A DNA stretch of 64,000 nt, taken from Haliangium sp963772315. Lineage in GTDB: Bacteria; Myxococcota_A; Polyangia; Haliangiales; Haliangiaceae. The stretch spans positions 186,001 through 250,000 of the forward strand of contig CAVYWJ010000003.1 of assembly GCA_963772315.1 (NCBI GenBank), in the 5' to 3' direction. The first letter of the stretch is position 1, and every line of letters begins with the position of its first letter. The position numbers and the translations under genes are program-made. This document shows positions 56,141 to 63,973 of the stretch, piece after piece. Below the pieces are notes generated by a model. The model was given only the letters and a program-made list of their open reading frames with translations. It was not told the origin of the DNA and made no database searches.

Positions 56141-56314
56141 TCAGTCGCAATCGACGTCGCAGTCCATCGTACAGCTGCTCGCCTCCGGCGCCCTCATCAG
56201 GCCACCGGTGACCAGGCGGAGGTCGTTGGTGCTCATCTCCTGGTGCACGGCCGAGCCCTGCGTTTCCTTCAGGTTCTCGATGTTCGTACGGGTCTTCTTG
56301 GCGTTGGTCTTCAT
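56141..56314 (-). CDS. Graspetide-type precursor peptide with Cys-Asp core
   Basis: The 57-residue peptide starts MKTNAKKTRTNIENLKETQG at an ATG preceded by AGGA. The leader ends in MSTNDLRLVTGG, a double-Gly style end. The probable core is LMRAPEASSCTMDCDVDCD. The last ten residues alternate Cys, Thr and Asp (CTMDCDVDCD), with Ser/Thr nucleophiles and several Asp acceptors needed for ATP-grasp macrocycles. Three Cys add thiols. It lies 90 bases before the ligase on the same strand, as expected of a precursor. Exact processing sites are unknown. Confidence 0.8.
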   Translation of the reverse strand: MKTNAKKTRTNIENLKETQGSAVHQEMSTNDLRLVTGGLMRAPEASSCTMDCDVDCD

Positions 56315-56352
56315 ACTCTCTTCCTTTCTTTCCTTCTGGATTGGCAATGTCG

Positions 56353-56387
56353 GAGCGTGCGCGGTCATCAATGACCGCCACACGCTC
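56353..56387. promoter_or_regulatory. Long inverted repeat before the graspetide precursor
   Basis: GCGGTCAT-CA-ATGACCGC (56361-56378) is a perfect inverted repeat. Outer arms GAGCGTG (56353-56359) and CACGCTC (56381-56387) also pair, giving a 15-base-pair stem with small bulges. It lies about 40 bases upstream of the precursor ATG on the minus strand. It may be an operator or an RNA hairpin in the leader. Confidence 0.55.
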
Positions 56388-56429
56388 GCGACTCGATGAC
56401 GGCAGAACGCCGCCCGATCACGCCGTTCC

Positions 56430-56451
56430 CATGCTGCCGGTGGGCAGCATG
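56430..56451. repeat. Second hairpin in the graspetide control region
   Basis: CATGCTGCC and GGCAGCATG form a perfect 9-base stem around GGTG. No T-run follows on either side, so it is not a standard terminator. It may be an operator. Confidence 0.5.
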
Positions 56452-56740
56452 GACGTGAGAGTGCTTACCTACTCCCCGGCGCGACCCTTGCCTGAGGAGT
56501 GTCGGGGGGAGCATTTTTGTTCTCCACTTTTTTCGGGGCGCAGCGCTTTTCTCAGCCCGTGCCTCGCCCTGCTACATCCCGGGGCGTTTGCGCCAGGTAC
56601 ATCTGGATCAGCCCGTGCGTCAACATGACCAGCGAGCTTCGTCAGCTGGCGGCGGGTCACAAGGGCGACACCGAGCAGGGCTGGGAGGGGATGTTCGACA
56701 CGCCGCGGCGCTCGGCGGCCAGAGGGCGGCGGTCAGGCGC

Positions 56741-58252
56741 TCAGCGCGATCGCCGGCTCCTGAGCCCGACCAGGACGAACAGGGCCAGCAGCAGGAGCCA
56801 GGGGCCGACGCTCGGGGCAGCGGCGGGCGCGACCAGGCATCCGGCGGCCTCGGGCGCGGCGGCGGGGCCCTCCGCGAGGACATCCGCGGCGGCGTACTTC
56901 TCGTCGTCGAGCGTCGCGCGCAGCGCTGCGAGGAGCGCGCCGGCGGCCTCGCGCCGGCCCTCGGCGTCGACCGCCCGCGCGGGTAGAAGCTCGAGCGAGA
57001 CCGCCGACTCGGCCTTCCCGCCGGGGAGCCCGTCGATCTGCCGGAGGAAGGCGAGCTGCCGCTCACGGGGCCAGCCCTGCACCATCGGCACCACCAGCCC
57101 CACCGGATCTTCGCTCTGCTCCACCGCCAGCGAGAGCTGGCCCTTCTCTTCGTCCCTCAGGCCGGGGAGGGCGGCGATGGCGGCGAGGACCGGCACCGGG
57201 TCGACGGCCCCGACGGACCCGACGGTAACCGACTCGTCGTCCAGAGACAGGATGCTCGCGGCGGTGGAGACGAACGAGGTCGTATCGACCTTGCTGCTCA
57301 GCGGGGAGACGCACTCGGTCTCGCTGTGGATCGAGGTGGTGCAGTTGCCCTCGCTGTTGCGAGAGGTGCACTGCCAGCCGCAGAACTTCTTGAAGCTGTC
57401 GGTGCGCGCGGTCCAGTACTCGACGTTGGTGCCGTGCCCCACCGCGATCGACGAGAAGGCGGCTCCTCCGGACACCGTGACCGCAGCCGGTCGAAAGCGC
57501 TCCGGGCTCGGCCCGCCGACGTTACGGCTGGTCGCCAGGTACTCCCACTTCCCGCTGGCCCGGGCGTTCGCCATGGTGTCGACGAAGCAGTCGCAGGAGC
57601 TCACGCAGAAGTCGTCCTCGCTGCCCGCGCAGTGCGAGCTCGACCCGACCCGACCTGGCCACGAGCCGTGGCCGTCCTCGTCGGCGGCGATGCTGGGGTA
57701 GATGGTCCCGCTCTCGCTGGCGCGGCTGGCGAGGTAGGCGCCGCTGAAGTTATCGACCCGGCTGTGGTGATGGTACTCGCCCAGGGTCAGGGTCCAGTTC
57801 TTGAGGTTGGTGCTCTGCAGCCGGAACCTTACGTGCTCACTGTCGCCCTGGTGGCCTCCGAAGCCGAAGTGGCTCTGGCAGTCGTGGGGGTGCAGCAGGA
57901 AGTAGGTGATCTGGACGGTCTTGACCACGCCGTCATTGGGCTGCCAGGCGCTGACGGTGGCGTTCAGCGGGCGCACCTGGAAGAAGTCCTGGCGTCCGAA
58001 ATGGAGCGGGTTGGCGTTGCCGAGGTAGGGAGCCCCCGCGCAGTCCTCGTCCTCGTCGTAGAAGTAATGGGGCGCGACCTGGAACGCCAGCTCCGACTCG
58101 AGGAAGTTATCGAGGCAGTCGCCGTCGTCGTCGCCGGCGCAGCTCGTCTTCTTGAGCTCGCTCGAGAGCGTGAAGCCGAGCTGCTGGGCCTCGGCGCTCG
58201 CCGCGCTCGCGAGCCCAGCTACCAACCCGAGGAGGATCAAACGCATTTTCAT
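56741..58252 (-). CDS. Secreted Cys-rich protein with MYXO-CTERM-like anchor
   Basis: The 503-residue protein begins with a Sec signal (LILLGLVAGLASAASAEAQQ) and ends with the MYXO-CTERM pattern: AAGCLVAPAAAPSVGPW, a hydrophobic segment LLLLALFVLVGL and RSRRSR. Family knowledge: this tail is cut and lipidated for surface display in Myxococcota. The mature part is Cys-rich, with SCAGDDDGDCLDNFLESELA, ITYFLLHPHDCQSHFGFGGH and SSCDCFVDTMANARASGKWE, and a repeat-like central region. A possible metal site is EYHHHSRVDNFSGAY. The enzyme activity is not recognised. ATG 58252 is the signal start. Confidence 0.8.
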   Translation of the reverse strand: MKMRLILLGLVAGLASAASAEAQQLGFTLSSELKKTSCAGDDDGDCLDNFLESELAFQVAPHYFYDEDEDCAGAPYLGNANPLHFGRQDFFQVRPLNATVSAWQPNDGVVKTVQITYFLLHPHDCQSHFGFGGHQGDSEHVRFRLQSTNLKNWTLTLGEYHHHSRVDNFSGAYLASRASESGTIYPSIAADEDGHGSWPGRVGSSSHCAGSEDDFCVSSCDCFVDTMANARASGKWEYLATSRNVGGPSPERFRPAAVTVSGGAAFSSIAVGHGTNVEYWTARTDSFKKFCGWQCTSRNSEGNCTTSIHSETECVSPLSSKVDTTSFVSTAASILSLDDESVTVGSVGAVDPVPVLAAIAALPGLRDEEKGQLSLAVEQSEDPVGLVVPMVQGWPRERQLAFLRQIDGLPGGKAESAVSLELLPARAVDAEGRREAAGALLAALRATLDDEKYAAADVLAEGPAAAPEAAGCLVAPAAAPSVGPWLLLLALFVLVGLRSRRSR

Positions 58253-58587
58253 GGGGACATCTCCGACGCGCGGGCACCCGCGCATCCGTCACAGGGATCA
58301 TGGCAAGAGCGAGCGCTCCGCGGTGGCCAGCCATCGAGTGCCGGAGCCGACCCGCACGGAGAGATGCGCACGCTCATGACCAGTGATGGTCCTTCACAGG
58401 TTCAGGGACTGTCAAGCGTGGTTCAGAGGCATGACATTTCGATGGCTTGGGAGCGCTGTAGAAAAAAGATCGCGGGTCGTGTCGATCTCGCGCCGCCTTG
58501 TTCGACGTGTTGGTAGAGCCAGGGTTCAGGCGGTCGAAGGACGCCCGGAGCCACAGCTCCGAACCAAAGACGCGAAAGGACACGACG
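58253..58587. other. Intergenic region carrying the first ECF42 promoter
   Basis: No gene is present. The divergent region between the MYXO-CTERM gene and the first DGPF gene includes a GAAAAAAGATCGC block and the promoter at 58480-58506, both also found before the second DGPF gene. Confidence 0.5.
58480..58506 (+). promoter_or_regulatory. ECF42-type promoter of the first DGPF gene
   Basis: TGTCGA at 58480-58485, a 17-base spacer and CGAC at 58503-58506 match the ECF42 promoter pattern (-35 TGTCGA, -10 CG(A/T)C) that I recall from Streptomyces. The same pattern occurs before the second DGPF gene. The shared block GAAAAAAGATCGC precedes both. Confidence 0.75.
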
Positions 58588-59013
58588 ATGCGATTCATGA
58601 TTTTGGTCAAGGCTAACAAGGACTCAGAGGCAGGCGTTCTCCCGGATGAGAAGATGCTCACCGAGATGGGGAAGTACAACGAGGAGCTGGTGAAAGCCGG
58701 CGTGATGCTCGCGGGCGAGGGGCTCCACGCGAGCTCGAAGGGCGCGCGGGTCAAGTTCTCGGGCACGACGCGGACCGTGATCGACGGGCCCTTCAGCGAG
58801 ACCAAGGAGCTGGTCGCTGGCTTCTGGCTGTGGCAGGTGAAGTCGAAGGAAGAGGCGATCGAGTGGGTCAAGCGCTGCCCCAATCCCACGGGCGGAGAGA
58901 GCGAGATCGAGATTCGCCAGGTATTCGAGGCGGACGATTTCGGTGACGCGCTCACGCCCGAGCTCAAGGCGGCAGAGGAGCGCCTGCGGGTGCAGTCGGC
59001 CGCCAAGCAGTAG
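58588..59013 (+). CDS. YciI/DGPF-domain protein 1
   Basis: The 141-residue protein starts MRFMILVKANKDSEAGVLPD and holds the family name motif DGPF in TRTVIDGPFSETKELVAGFW. KSKEEAIEWVKRCPNPTGGE and IEIRQVFEADDFG complete the ferredoxin-like fold. It is typical of DGPF proteins paired with ECF42 sigma factors; they are small, possibly ligand-binding or enzymatic partners. The ATG is behind a GAAAGGA site. An ECF42-type promoter precedes it, and the sigma gene follows after 55 bases, so both are probably co-transcribed. Confidence 0.92.
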   Translation: MRFMILVKANKDSEAGVLPDEKMLTEMGKYNEELVKAGVMLAGEGLHASSKGARVKFSGTTRTVIDGPFSETKELVAGFWLWQVKSKEEAIEWVKRCPNPTGGESEIEIRQVFEADDFGDALTPELKAAEERLRVQSAAKQ

Positions 59014-59068
59014 TCTTGGCGCGCCGCGCTCTTGCGCTGGTGGATGAGGATGCTCTACATCGGTTGGT

Positions 59069-60349
59069 GTGACGGCATCCGCTGCGCATCGCGCGATCGA
59101 GGCGGTCTGGAGGATCGAGTCTGCCAGGCTCATCGCCGGGCTCACGCGGATCGTGCGCGACGTCGGTCTGGCCGAGGAGCTCGCGCAGGACGCTCTCGTG
59201 GTCGCGCTCGAGCGGTGGCCGGAGGCGGGCGTGCCGGAGAACCCGGGCGCCTGGCTCATGGCCACGGCGAAGCATCGTGCGATCGACCTCCTGCGCAGGC
59301 GCACGCTGCTCGCGCGCAAGCACGAGCAGCTCGGTCACGAGATCGAGGTCCAGCGAGAGGCGGACGCGCCGGATCTCGAGGCCGCGATCGACGATGACGT
59401 GGGCGACGATCTCCTGCGCCTCGTGTTCATATCCTGTCATCCGGTGCTCTCGACCGAGGCGCGCGTCGCGCTCACGCTCCGCTTGATCAGCGGGCTGACG
59501 ACCGAGGAGATCGCGCGGGCATTCCTCGTCCCGGAGTCGACCGTCGCCCAGCGCATCGTCCGGGCCAAGCGGACCCTCGCGGACGCGCACGTGCCTTTCG
59601 AGGTCCCGCGCGGCGCCGATCTCGCGGCCCGCCTGTCGTCCGTACTCGAGGTGATCTACCTCGTCTTCAACGAGGGCTACTCGGCCACCGCCGGCGACGA
59701 CTGGATGCGCCCGGCGCTGTGCGAGGACGCGCTGCGTCTCGGCCGTATCCTGGCCGAGCTCGTCCTGGCGGAGCCGGAGGTCCATGGCCTGGTCGCGCTG
59801 ATGGAGATCCAGGCCTCGCGGTCGCGAGCGCGGGTCGGCCCCTCGGGAGAGCCCGTCCTGCTGCTCGAGCAAAACCGGGGACTCTGGGATCAGCTGCTCA
59901 TCCGCCGCGGTCTCGTCGCGCTCGAGCGCGCCGAGGCGCTCGGCGGCGCGCGTGGTCCGTACGCGCTCCAGGCCGCGATCGCTGCCTGTCACGCACGAGC
60001 GCGTACCCCGGAGGACACGGCCTGGGCGCGCATCGCGGCGCTCTACGCGGCGCTGGCCCAGATCGCGCCATCACCGGTCATCGAGCTGAATCGCGCCGTC
60101 GCGGTCTCGATGGCGCTCGGCCCGGCCGCGGGCCTCGAGATCGTCGATGCGCTGACCTCGGTGCGCTCGCTCGAGAACTACCACCTCTTGCCCAGCGTGC
60201 GCGGCGACCTCCTCGCCAAGCTCGGCCGCCTCGACGAGGCGCGTGGCGAGTTCGAGCGTGCAGCATCGCTCACGCGCAACGAGCGCGAGCGCAAGCTGCT
60301 CCTAGACCGCGCCGCCGCGTGCGCGCGCGAATCCGCGCCGCCGCGGTGA
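59069..60349 (+). CDS. ECF42-type RNA polymerase sigma factor with C-terminal extension
   Basis: The 426-residue protein has sigma-70 region 2 (VWRIESARLIAGLTRIVRDV, AEELAQDALVVALERWPEAG, NPGAWLMATAKHRAIDLLRR) and region 4 (LSTEARVALTLRLISGLTTE, EIARAFLVPESTVAQRIVRA). A long C-terminal SigI-type extension follows, with LSSVLEVIYLVFNEGYSAT and TPR-like helices (IELNRAVAVSMALGPAAGLE, HLLPSVRGDLLAKLGRLDEA). ECF42 factors lack a classical anti-sigma and are thought to be controlled by this extension. The start is GTG 59069. Adjacent DGPF genes with matching promoters make it their likely activator. Confidence 0.93.
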   Translation: MTASAAHRAIEAVWRIESARLIAGLTRIVRDVGLAEELAQDALVVALERWPEAGVPENPGAWLMATAKHRAIDLLRRRTLLARKHEQLGHEIEVQREADAPDLEAAIDDDVGDDLLRLVFISCHPVLSTEARVALTLRLISGLTTEEIARAFLVPESTVAQRIVRAKRTLADAHVPFEVPRGADLAARLSSVLEVIYLVFNEGYSATAGDDWMRPALCEDALRLGRILAELVLAEPEVHGLVALMEIQASRSRARVGPSGEPVLLLEQNRGLWDQLLIRRGLVALERAEALGGARGPYALQAAIAACHARARTPEDTAWARIAALYAALAQIAPSPVIELNRAVAVSMALGPAAGLEIVDALTSVRSLENYHLLPSVRGDLLAKLGRLDEARGEFERAASLTRNERERKLLLDRAAACARESAPPR

Positions 60350-60428
60350 CCCGCAGCGCCCCTCGATGACTCGTTGTTTCGAGGACTTGCAGCGCCTCCG
60401 AAAAAAGATCGCTGGACGTGTCGGACGT

Positions 60429-60455
60429 TGTCGATCGGGCGGCCCCTGGTTCGTC
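60429..60455 (+). promoter_or_regulatory. ECF42-type promoter of the second DGPF gene
   Basis: TGTCGA at 60429-60434 and CGTC at 60452-60455 are again exactly 17 bases apart. An upstream GAAAAAAGATCGC block (from 60400) is shared with the first promoter; a near-copy TGTCGG lies 10 bases earlier. Confidence 0.75.
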
Positions 60456-60541
60456 GTCAAGATAGAGCCAGGGCTCACGCCGGTCGCGAGGCCGTCCAGA
60501 CGCCCAGGATCGAACCAGAAGGACCAGAAGGAGATACCACG

Positions 60542-60976
60542 ATGCGATTCATGATCATCCCGGGACCGGCCCGGAGCGATGCCGGGTCAGAGAAGGAACA
60601 GCCTTTCGATGAGAGCGTCTTCATCGCGCACATGAAATACAACGAGGAGATGCACAAGGCCGGCGTGCTGGTCGCGTCCGAGGGGCTCAACCCGGGCGCG
60701 CTGGGCGCGCACGTCTTGATCTCCCAGGGCAAGCGCACCGTGCTCGACGGCCCCTTCGCCGAGACCAAGGAGCTGATCGCCGGCTTCTATGTCCTCGAGG
60801 TGAAGTCCAGGGAAGAGGCGATCGAGTGGGCATTGCGCTACCCCGGCGGGCTGGGCAGCGACGAGGTGCTCGAGATTCGCCAGCTGACCGGGGCCTCGGA
60901 CATCCCGCCGCATCTCCTGGATCTCATCAATACCGTCGCGCCCACGTGGAGCGCGACATTCTCGAAGTCGGAGTAA
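60542..60976 (+). CDS. YciI/DGPF-domain protein 2
   Basis: The 144-residue protein starts MRFMIIPGPARSDAGSEKEQ and has KRTVLDGPFAETKELIAGFY, VKSREEAIEWALRYPGGLGS and VLEIRQLTGASD, the same fold as the first DGPF protein. Its own ECF42-type promoter is about 90 bases upstream. It ends five bases before the DoxX-like gene, which is probably read from the same promoter. The ribosome site GAAGGAG is clear. Confidence 0.92.
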   Translation: MRFMIIPGPARSDAGSEKEQPFDESVFIAHMKYNEEMHKAGVLVASEGLNPGALGAHVLISQGKRTVLDGPFAETKELIAGFYVLEVKSREEAIEWALRYPGGLGSDEVLEIRQLTGASDIPPHLLDLINTVAPTWSATFSKSE

Positions 60977-60980
60977 AGCC

Positions 60981-61442
60981 ATGACAACGGAGACCATGCT
61001 GCACAACGACGTGGCCGAAGGGCACGCCAGCAAATCGATCGCTCGTCACCTTCCGACCGCCGGAAGGATCCTGATGGGACTCCTCTTCTTCGTGTTCGGG
61101 CTCAACGGCTTCCTGAACTTCATACCGCCACCTTCGACGCCCATGCCCGGAGGAGCCGTCGCGTTCGGCGGCGCGCTGATGATGACGGGCTACATGTTCC
61201 CGCTGATCAAGGGCACCGAGGTGCTCGTCGGGGCGCTGCTCCTGGCAAACCGCTTCGTGCCGCTGGCGCTGGCCCTGCTCGCGCCCGTGATCGTCAACAT
61301 CGTCGCCTACCACGCCTTCCTCGCCCCGGACGGGATGGTGCTCACCCTCGTCATCCTGGCGCTCGAGGTCTACCTGGCCTGGGCCTACCGCAAGGCCTTC
61401 GGCCCCATGCTCGCCATGCGCGCAGCGCCTGAGCCTCTGTGA
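60981..61442 (+). CDS. DoxX-family membrane protein
   Basis: The 153-residue protein has four hydrophobic segments: ILMGLLFFVFGLNGFLNFIP, AVAFGGALMMTGYMFPLIKG, LLANRFVPLALALLAPVIVN and GMVLTLVILALEVYLAWAYR. This is the DoxX layout. DoxX proteins are linked to redox and thiol stress, which fits an ECF-controlled response. It starts five bases after the second DGPF gene. Confidence 0.85.
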   Translation: MTTETMLHNDVAEGHASKSIARHLPTAGRILMGLLFFVFGLNGFLNFIPPPSTPMPGGAVAFGGALMMTGYMFPLIKGTEVLVGALLLANRFVPLALALLAPVIVNIVAYHAFLAPDGMVLTLVILALEVYLAWAYRKAFGPMLAMRAAPEPL

Positions 61443-61565
61443 GCGAGAAGAAAGCCCGCGCTCTCAGGTGAGAGAAGCAGAGTCGCCTCGGCGCGAAGCA
61501 GCGCGGGCGAATTCGAGAGCAAGACCCGGAGTGCTGTGCCTCTCACCGGGAGTTAGCCTGGTCTC

Positions 61566-62669
61566 ATGACGCGAGAGCATCTCCAGAAGGAGCCAGTCAC
61601 CACCAAGGCCCAGGCGCTCGCCGCGACCGTGGAGCGCGACCCCCGCTGGGCGGCCGTGGTTGGTCGCGACGCCAGCGCCGATGGCACGTTTTTCTACTCG
61701 GTCAAGACCACGGGTGTGTACTGCCGTCCGTCCTGCGCCGCTCGCCCGCCGCGGCCCGAGAACGTCGGCTTTCATCTCAGCAGAGCCGCCGCGGAGCAAG
61801 CTGGGTTCCGTCCGTGCAAGCGTTGCAAGCCGGATCAGCCTCCCCTGGCCGAGCGCCAGGCGGCCCAGGTCGCGGAGCTGTGCCGACTCATCGAGAGTAG
61901 CGACGAGGTGCCGAGCCTCGACGAGCTCGCGAGCCATGCCGGCCTGAGCGTCTACCACCTGCATCGCGTCTTCAAGGCCGTCACCGGGGTGACGCCGAAG
62001 GCGTATGCGACAGCGCATCGCGCCCAGCGTGTCAGGGCCGAGCTTGGCAAGAGCGCCACCGTGACCGAGGCGATCTACGGCGCCGGGTACAGCTCCAACG
62101 GGCGCTTCTACGAGGAGTCGAACCAGATGCTCGGCATGACGCCCACGACCTATCGCGCCGGCGGTGCGAGCACGGAGATCCGGTTCGCGATCGGCGAGTG
62201 CTCGCTCGGCTCCATCCTGGTCGCCGCGACCGAACGCGGCGTCTGCGCGATCCTCCTCGGCGACGACCCCGACGAGCTGGCGCACGATCTCGAGCGCCGG
62301 TTTCCCCGGGCTCACCTGATCGGCGCCGATGCCGGCTTCGAGCAGCTCGTCGCCCGGGTGGTGGGGCTGGTGGAGAGCCCTGGCGTGGGCGTGGATCTGC
62401 CGCTCGACGTCCGCGGCACCGCGTTCCAGCAGCGCGTCTGGCAGGCGTTGCGCGAGATTCCCGCCGGCACGACGGCGAGCTATGCCGAGATCGCCAGCAC
62501 CATCGGCGCGCCCAGGGCGATCCGCGCCGTGGCCCAGGCGTGCGCGGCCAACGCGATCGCCGTGGCGATCCCCTGCCATCGGGTCGTGCGGACCGACGGC
62601 GACCTGTCGGGCTACCGCTGGGGCGTCGAGCGCAAGCGCACGCTGCTCGCGCGCGAGGCGCACGCGTGA
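61566..62669 (+). CDS. ada: Ada-type methyl-DNA repair protein and transcriptional regulator
   Basis: The 367-residue protein has the Ada order. The zinc/methyl-phosphotriester domain has the Cys-rich TTGVYCRPSCAARPPRPENV and FRPCKRCKPDQPP. An AraC-type HTH follows (SLDELASHAGLSVYHLHRVF, TVTEAIYGAGYSSNGRFYEE). The C-terminal O6-methylguanine methyltransferase has FQQRVWQALREIPAGTTASY and the active Cys in AIPCHRVVRTDGDLSGYRWG. It removes alkyl groups from DNA and activates repair genes when methylated. Its stop overlaps the GTG of the oxygenase gene, so that gene is part of its operon. Confidence 0.95.
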   Translation: MTREHLQKEPVTTKAQALAATVERDPRWAAVVGRDASADGTFFYSVKTTGVYCRPSCAARPPRPENVGFHLSRAAAEQAGFRPCKRCKPDQPPLAERQAAQVAELCRLIESSDEVPSLDELASHAGLSVYHLHRVFKAVTGVTPKAYATAHRAQRVRAELGKSATVTEAIYGAGYSSNGRFYEESNQMLGMTPTTYRAGGASTEIRFAIGECSLGSILVAATERGVCAILLGDDPDELAHDLERRFPRAHLIGADAGFEQLVARVVGLVESPGVGVDLPLDVRGTAFQQRVWQALREIPAGTTASYAEIASTIGAPRAIRAVAQACAANAIAVAIPCHRVVRTDGDLSGYRWGVERKRTLLAREAHA

Positions 62670-63406
62670 CCGCGCGCAGCAACGCGGCCGTCGTCCCGCT
62701 CCGCGCCGAGGATCGGGTGTCGGCGATCGACTGGGCGCGGGTGTCGGAGGATCTCGATGCGCAGGGCTGCGCCGTGGTCGAGCGCTTGCTCACGCGGACC
62801 GAGTGCGACGATCTGGTCGCGCTGTACGCGCGTGAGGTTCTGTTTCGCAGCCGCGTGGCGATGAGCCAGCACGGTTTCGGACGCGGGGAGTACCAGTACT
62901 TCGCGTACCCGCTGCCCGAGCTGGTCGCCGCGCTGCGCACCGGTTTCTACCCGCACCTCGTGCCGATCGCCAATCGCTGGAGCACGGCCATGGGTCTCGA
63001 GGTCGCGTACCCCGACGAGCACGCGAGCTTCATCGAGCGCTGCCATGCCGCGGGCCAGCTCCGGCCGACGCCGCTGCTGCTGCAGTACGGCCCCGACGAC
63101 TACAACTGCCTGCACCAGGATCTCTACGGCGAGCACGTCTTTCCGCTCCAGGTCGCGATCTTGCTGTCCGAGCCCGAGCGCGACTTCACGGGCGGCGAGT
63201 TCGTGATGACCGAGCAGCGTCCCCGCATGCAATCTCGACCGATCGTCCTGCCGCTGCGCCAGGGCGACGCCGTGGTCTTCGCCGTCCATCAGCGCCCGGT
63301 CCAGGGCACGCGCGGCGTTTACCGGGTCAACCTCCGGCATGGCGTCAGCCGCGTGCGCTCGGGGCATCGCCACACCCTCGGCGTCATCTTCCACGACGCT
63401 ACGTGA
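62666..63406 (+). CDS. 2OG-Fe(II) oxygenase coupled to ada
   Basis: GTG 62666 overlaps the ada stop (GTGA). The 246-residue protein has the metal triad and 2OG anchor pattern: YNCLHQDLYGEHVFPLQVAI (His-x-Asp), ERDFTGGEFVMTEQRPRMQS, GDAVVFAVHQRPVQ and RHGVSRVRSGHRHTLGVIFH (distal His and Arg). Genes like this often follow ada. A role in repairing or modifying alkylated nucleic acid, or as a prolyl/other hydroxylase, is inferred. The translational coupling supports a shared damage response. Confidence 0.88.
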   Translation: MTARSNAAVVPLRAEDRVSAIDWARVSEDLDAQGCAVVERLLTRTECDDLVALYAREVLFRSRVAMSQHGFGRGEYQYFAYPLPELVAALRTGFYPHLVPIANRWSTAMGLEVAYPDEHASFIERCHAAGQLRPTPLLLQYGPDDYNCLHQDLYGEHVFPLQVAILLSEPERDFTGGEFVMTEQRPRMQSRPIVLPLRQGDAVVFAVHQRPVQGTRGVYRVNLRHGVSRVRSGHRHTLGVIFHDAT

Positions 63407-63469
63407 TTGCCTCGTAGGCGAGCTTCGAGAAATCCGAGGCAATCTGGCACCCATCATCTGCCCTCTGTC

Positions 63470-63973
63470 TCATGCGAGATTCGTTTCTGCTTCTCGATCG
63501 ACAGAGCGTCCTGCCCGCGCTGGCTCACGCTGCAGCTCCGCGTCCAGCTTGTCCAGCCCCTCCCTCATCCCGTGCTCGCGCTGCGCTGGCGTGTCGTGGC
63601 CGTCGAGGAAGGCGCCCTGCTCGGTGAAGATCATGAGCGTGCCGGCGCTTGCCGGCTTGAATTCCACTGTCACCAGCGAGACCGATATCCGGGTCTCGTC
63701 GCTGTGCATGTCATAGGTGAAGACGATGCGCTGGCCCGGCACGATGTCCTGGTAGCGAGTCTCGTTGATGTAGACCGGCCCGCCCGGCGGGCCGCCGCGG
63801 TAGAGCTCTCGCCCGCCTACCCGGAAGTCGAGCTCGAACGTGGCCCCCTCGTGGCACGAGAACCAGCGGGCCTTGGCTTCCGGCTGCGCCCAGGCAGCGA
63901 ACACCCGCGCGGGTGACGCGTCATAGGTGCGCTCGATGACGAAGGTGCCATGCGTGACGGATCTTTCGGTCAT
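63470..63973 (-). CDS. SRPBCC (AHSA1-like) family protein
   Basis: The 167-residue protein shows the START-like pattern: FVIERTYDASPARVFAAWAQ, PEAKARWFSCHEGATFELDF, RVGGRELYRGGPPGG, VFTYDMHSDETRISVSLVTV, LMIFTEQGAFLDG and REGLDKLDAELQ. Such proteins bind hydrophobic ligands or modulate chaperones and stress responses. It converges with the oxygenase gene. A MarR or ArsR partner is not visible before the window ends. The start MTERSVTHGT has AGAGGAGAT upstream. Confidence 0.9.
   Translation of the reverse strand: MTERSVTHGTFVIERTYDASPARVFAAWAQPEAKARWFSCHEGATFELDFRVGGRELYRGGPPGGPVYINETRYQDIVPGQRIVFTYDMHSDETRISVSLVTVEFKPASAGTLMIFTEQGAFLDGHDTPAQREHGMREGLDKLDAELQREPARAGRSVDREAETNLA

Larger units (their letters stand above)
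56315..56740. other. Control region of the graspetide operon
   Basis: These 426 bases hold no gene. They include a strong hairpin close to the precursor (56353-56387) and another 9-base-stem hairpin (56430-56451, CATGCTGCCGGTGGGCAGCATG arms). A T-rich patch (CATTTTTGTTCTCCACTTTT) is near 56512-56531. This DNA separates the graspetide operon from the converging end of the MYXO-CTERM gene's upstream side. Confidence 0.45.
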
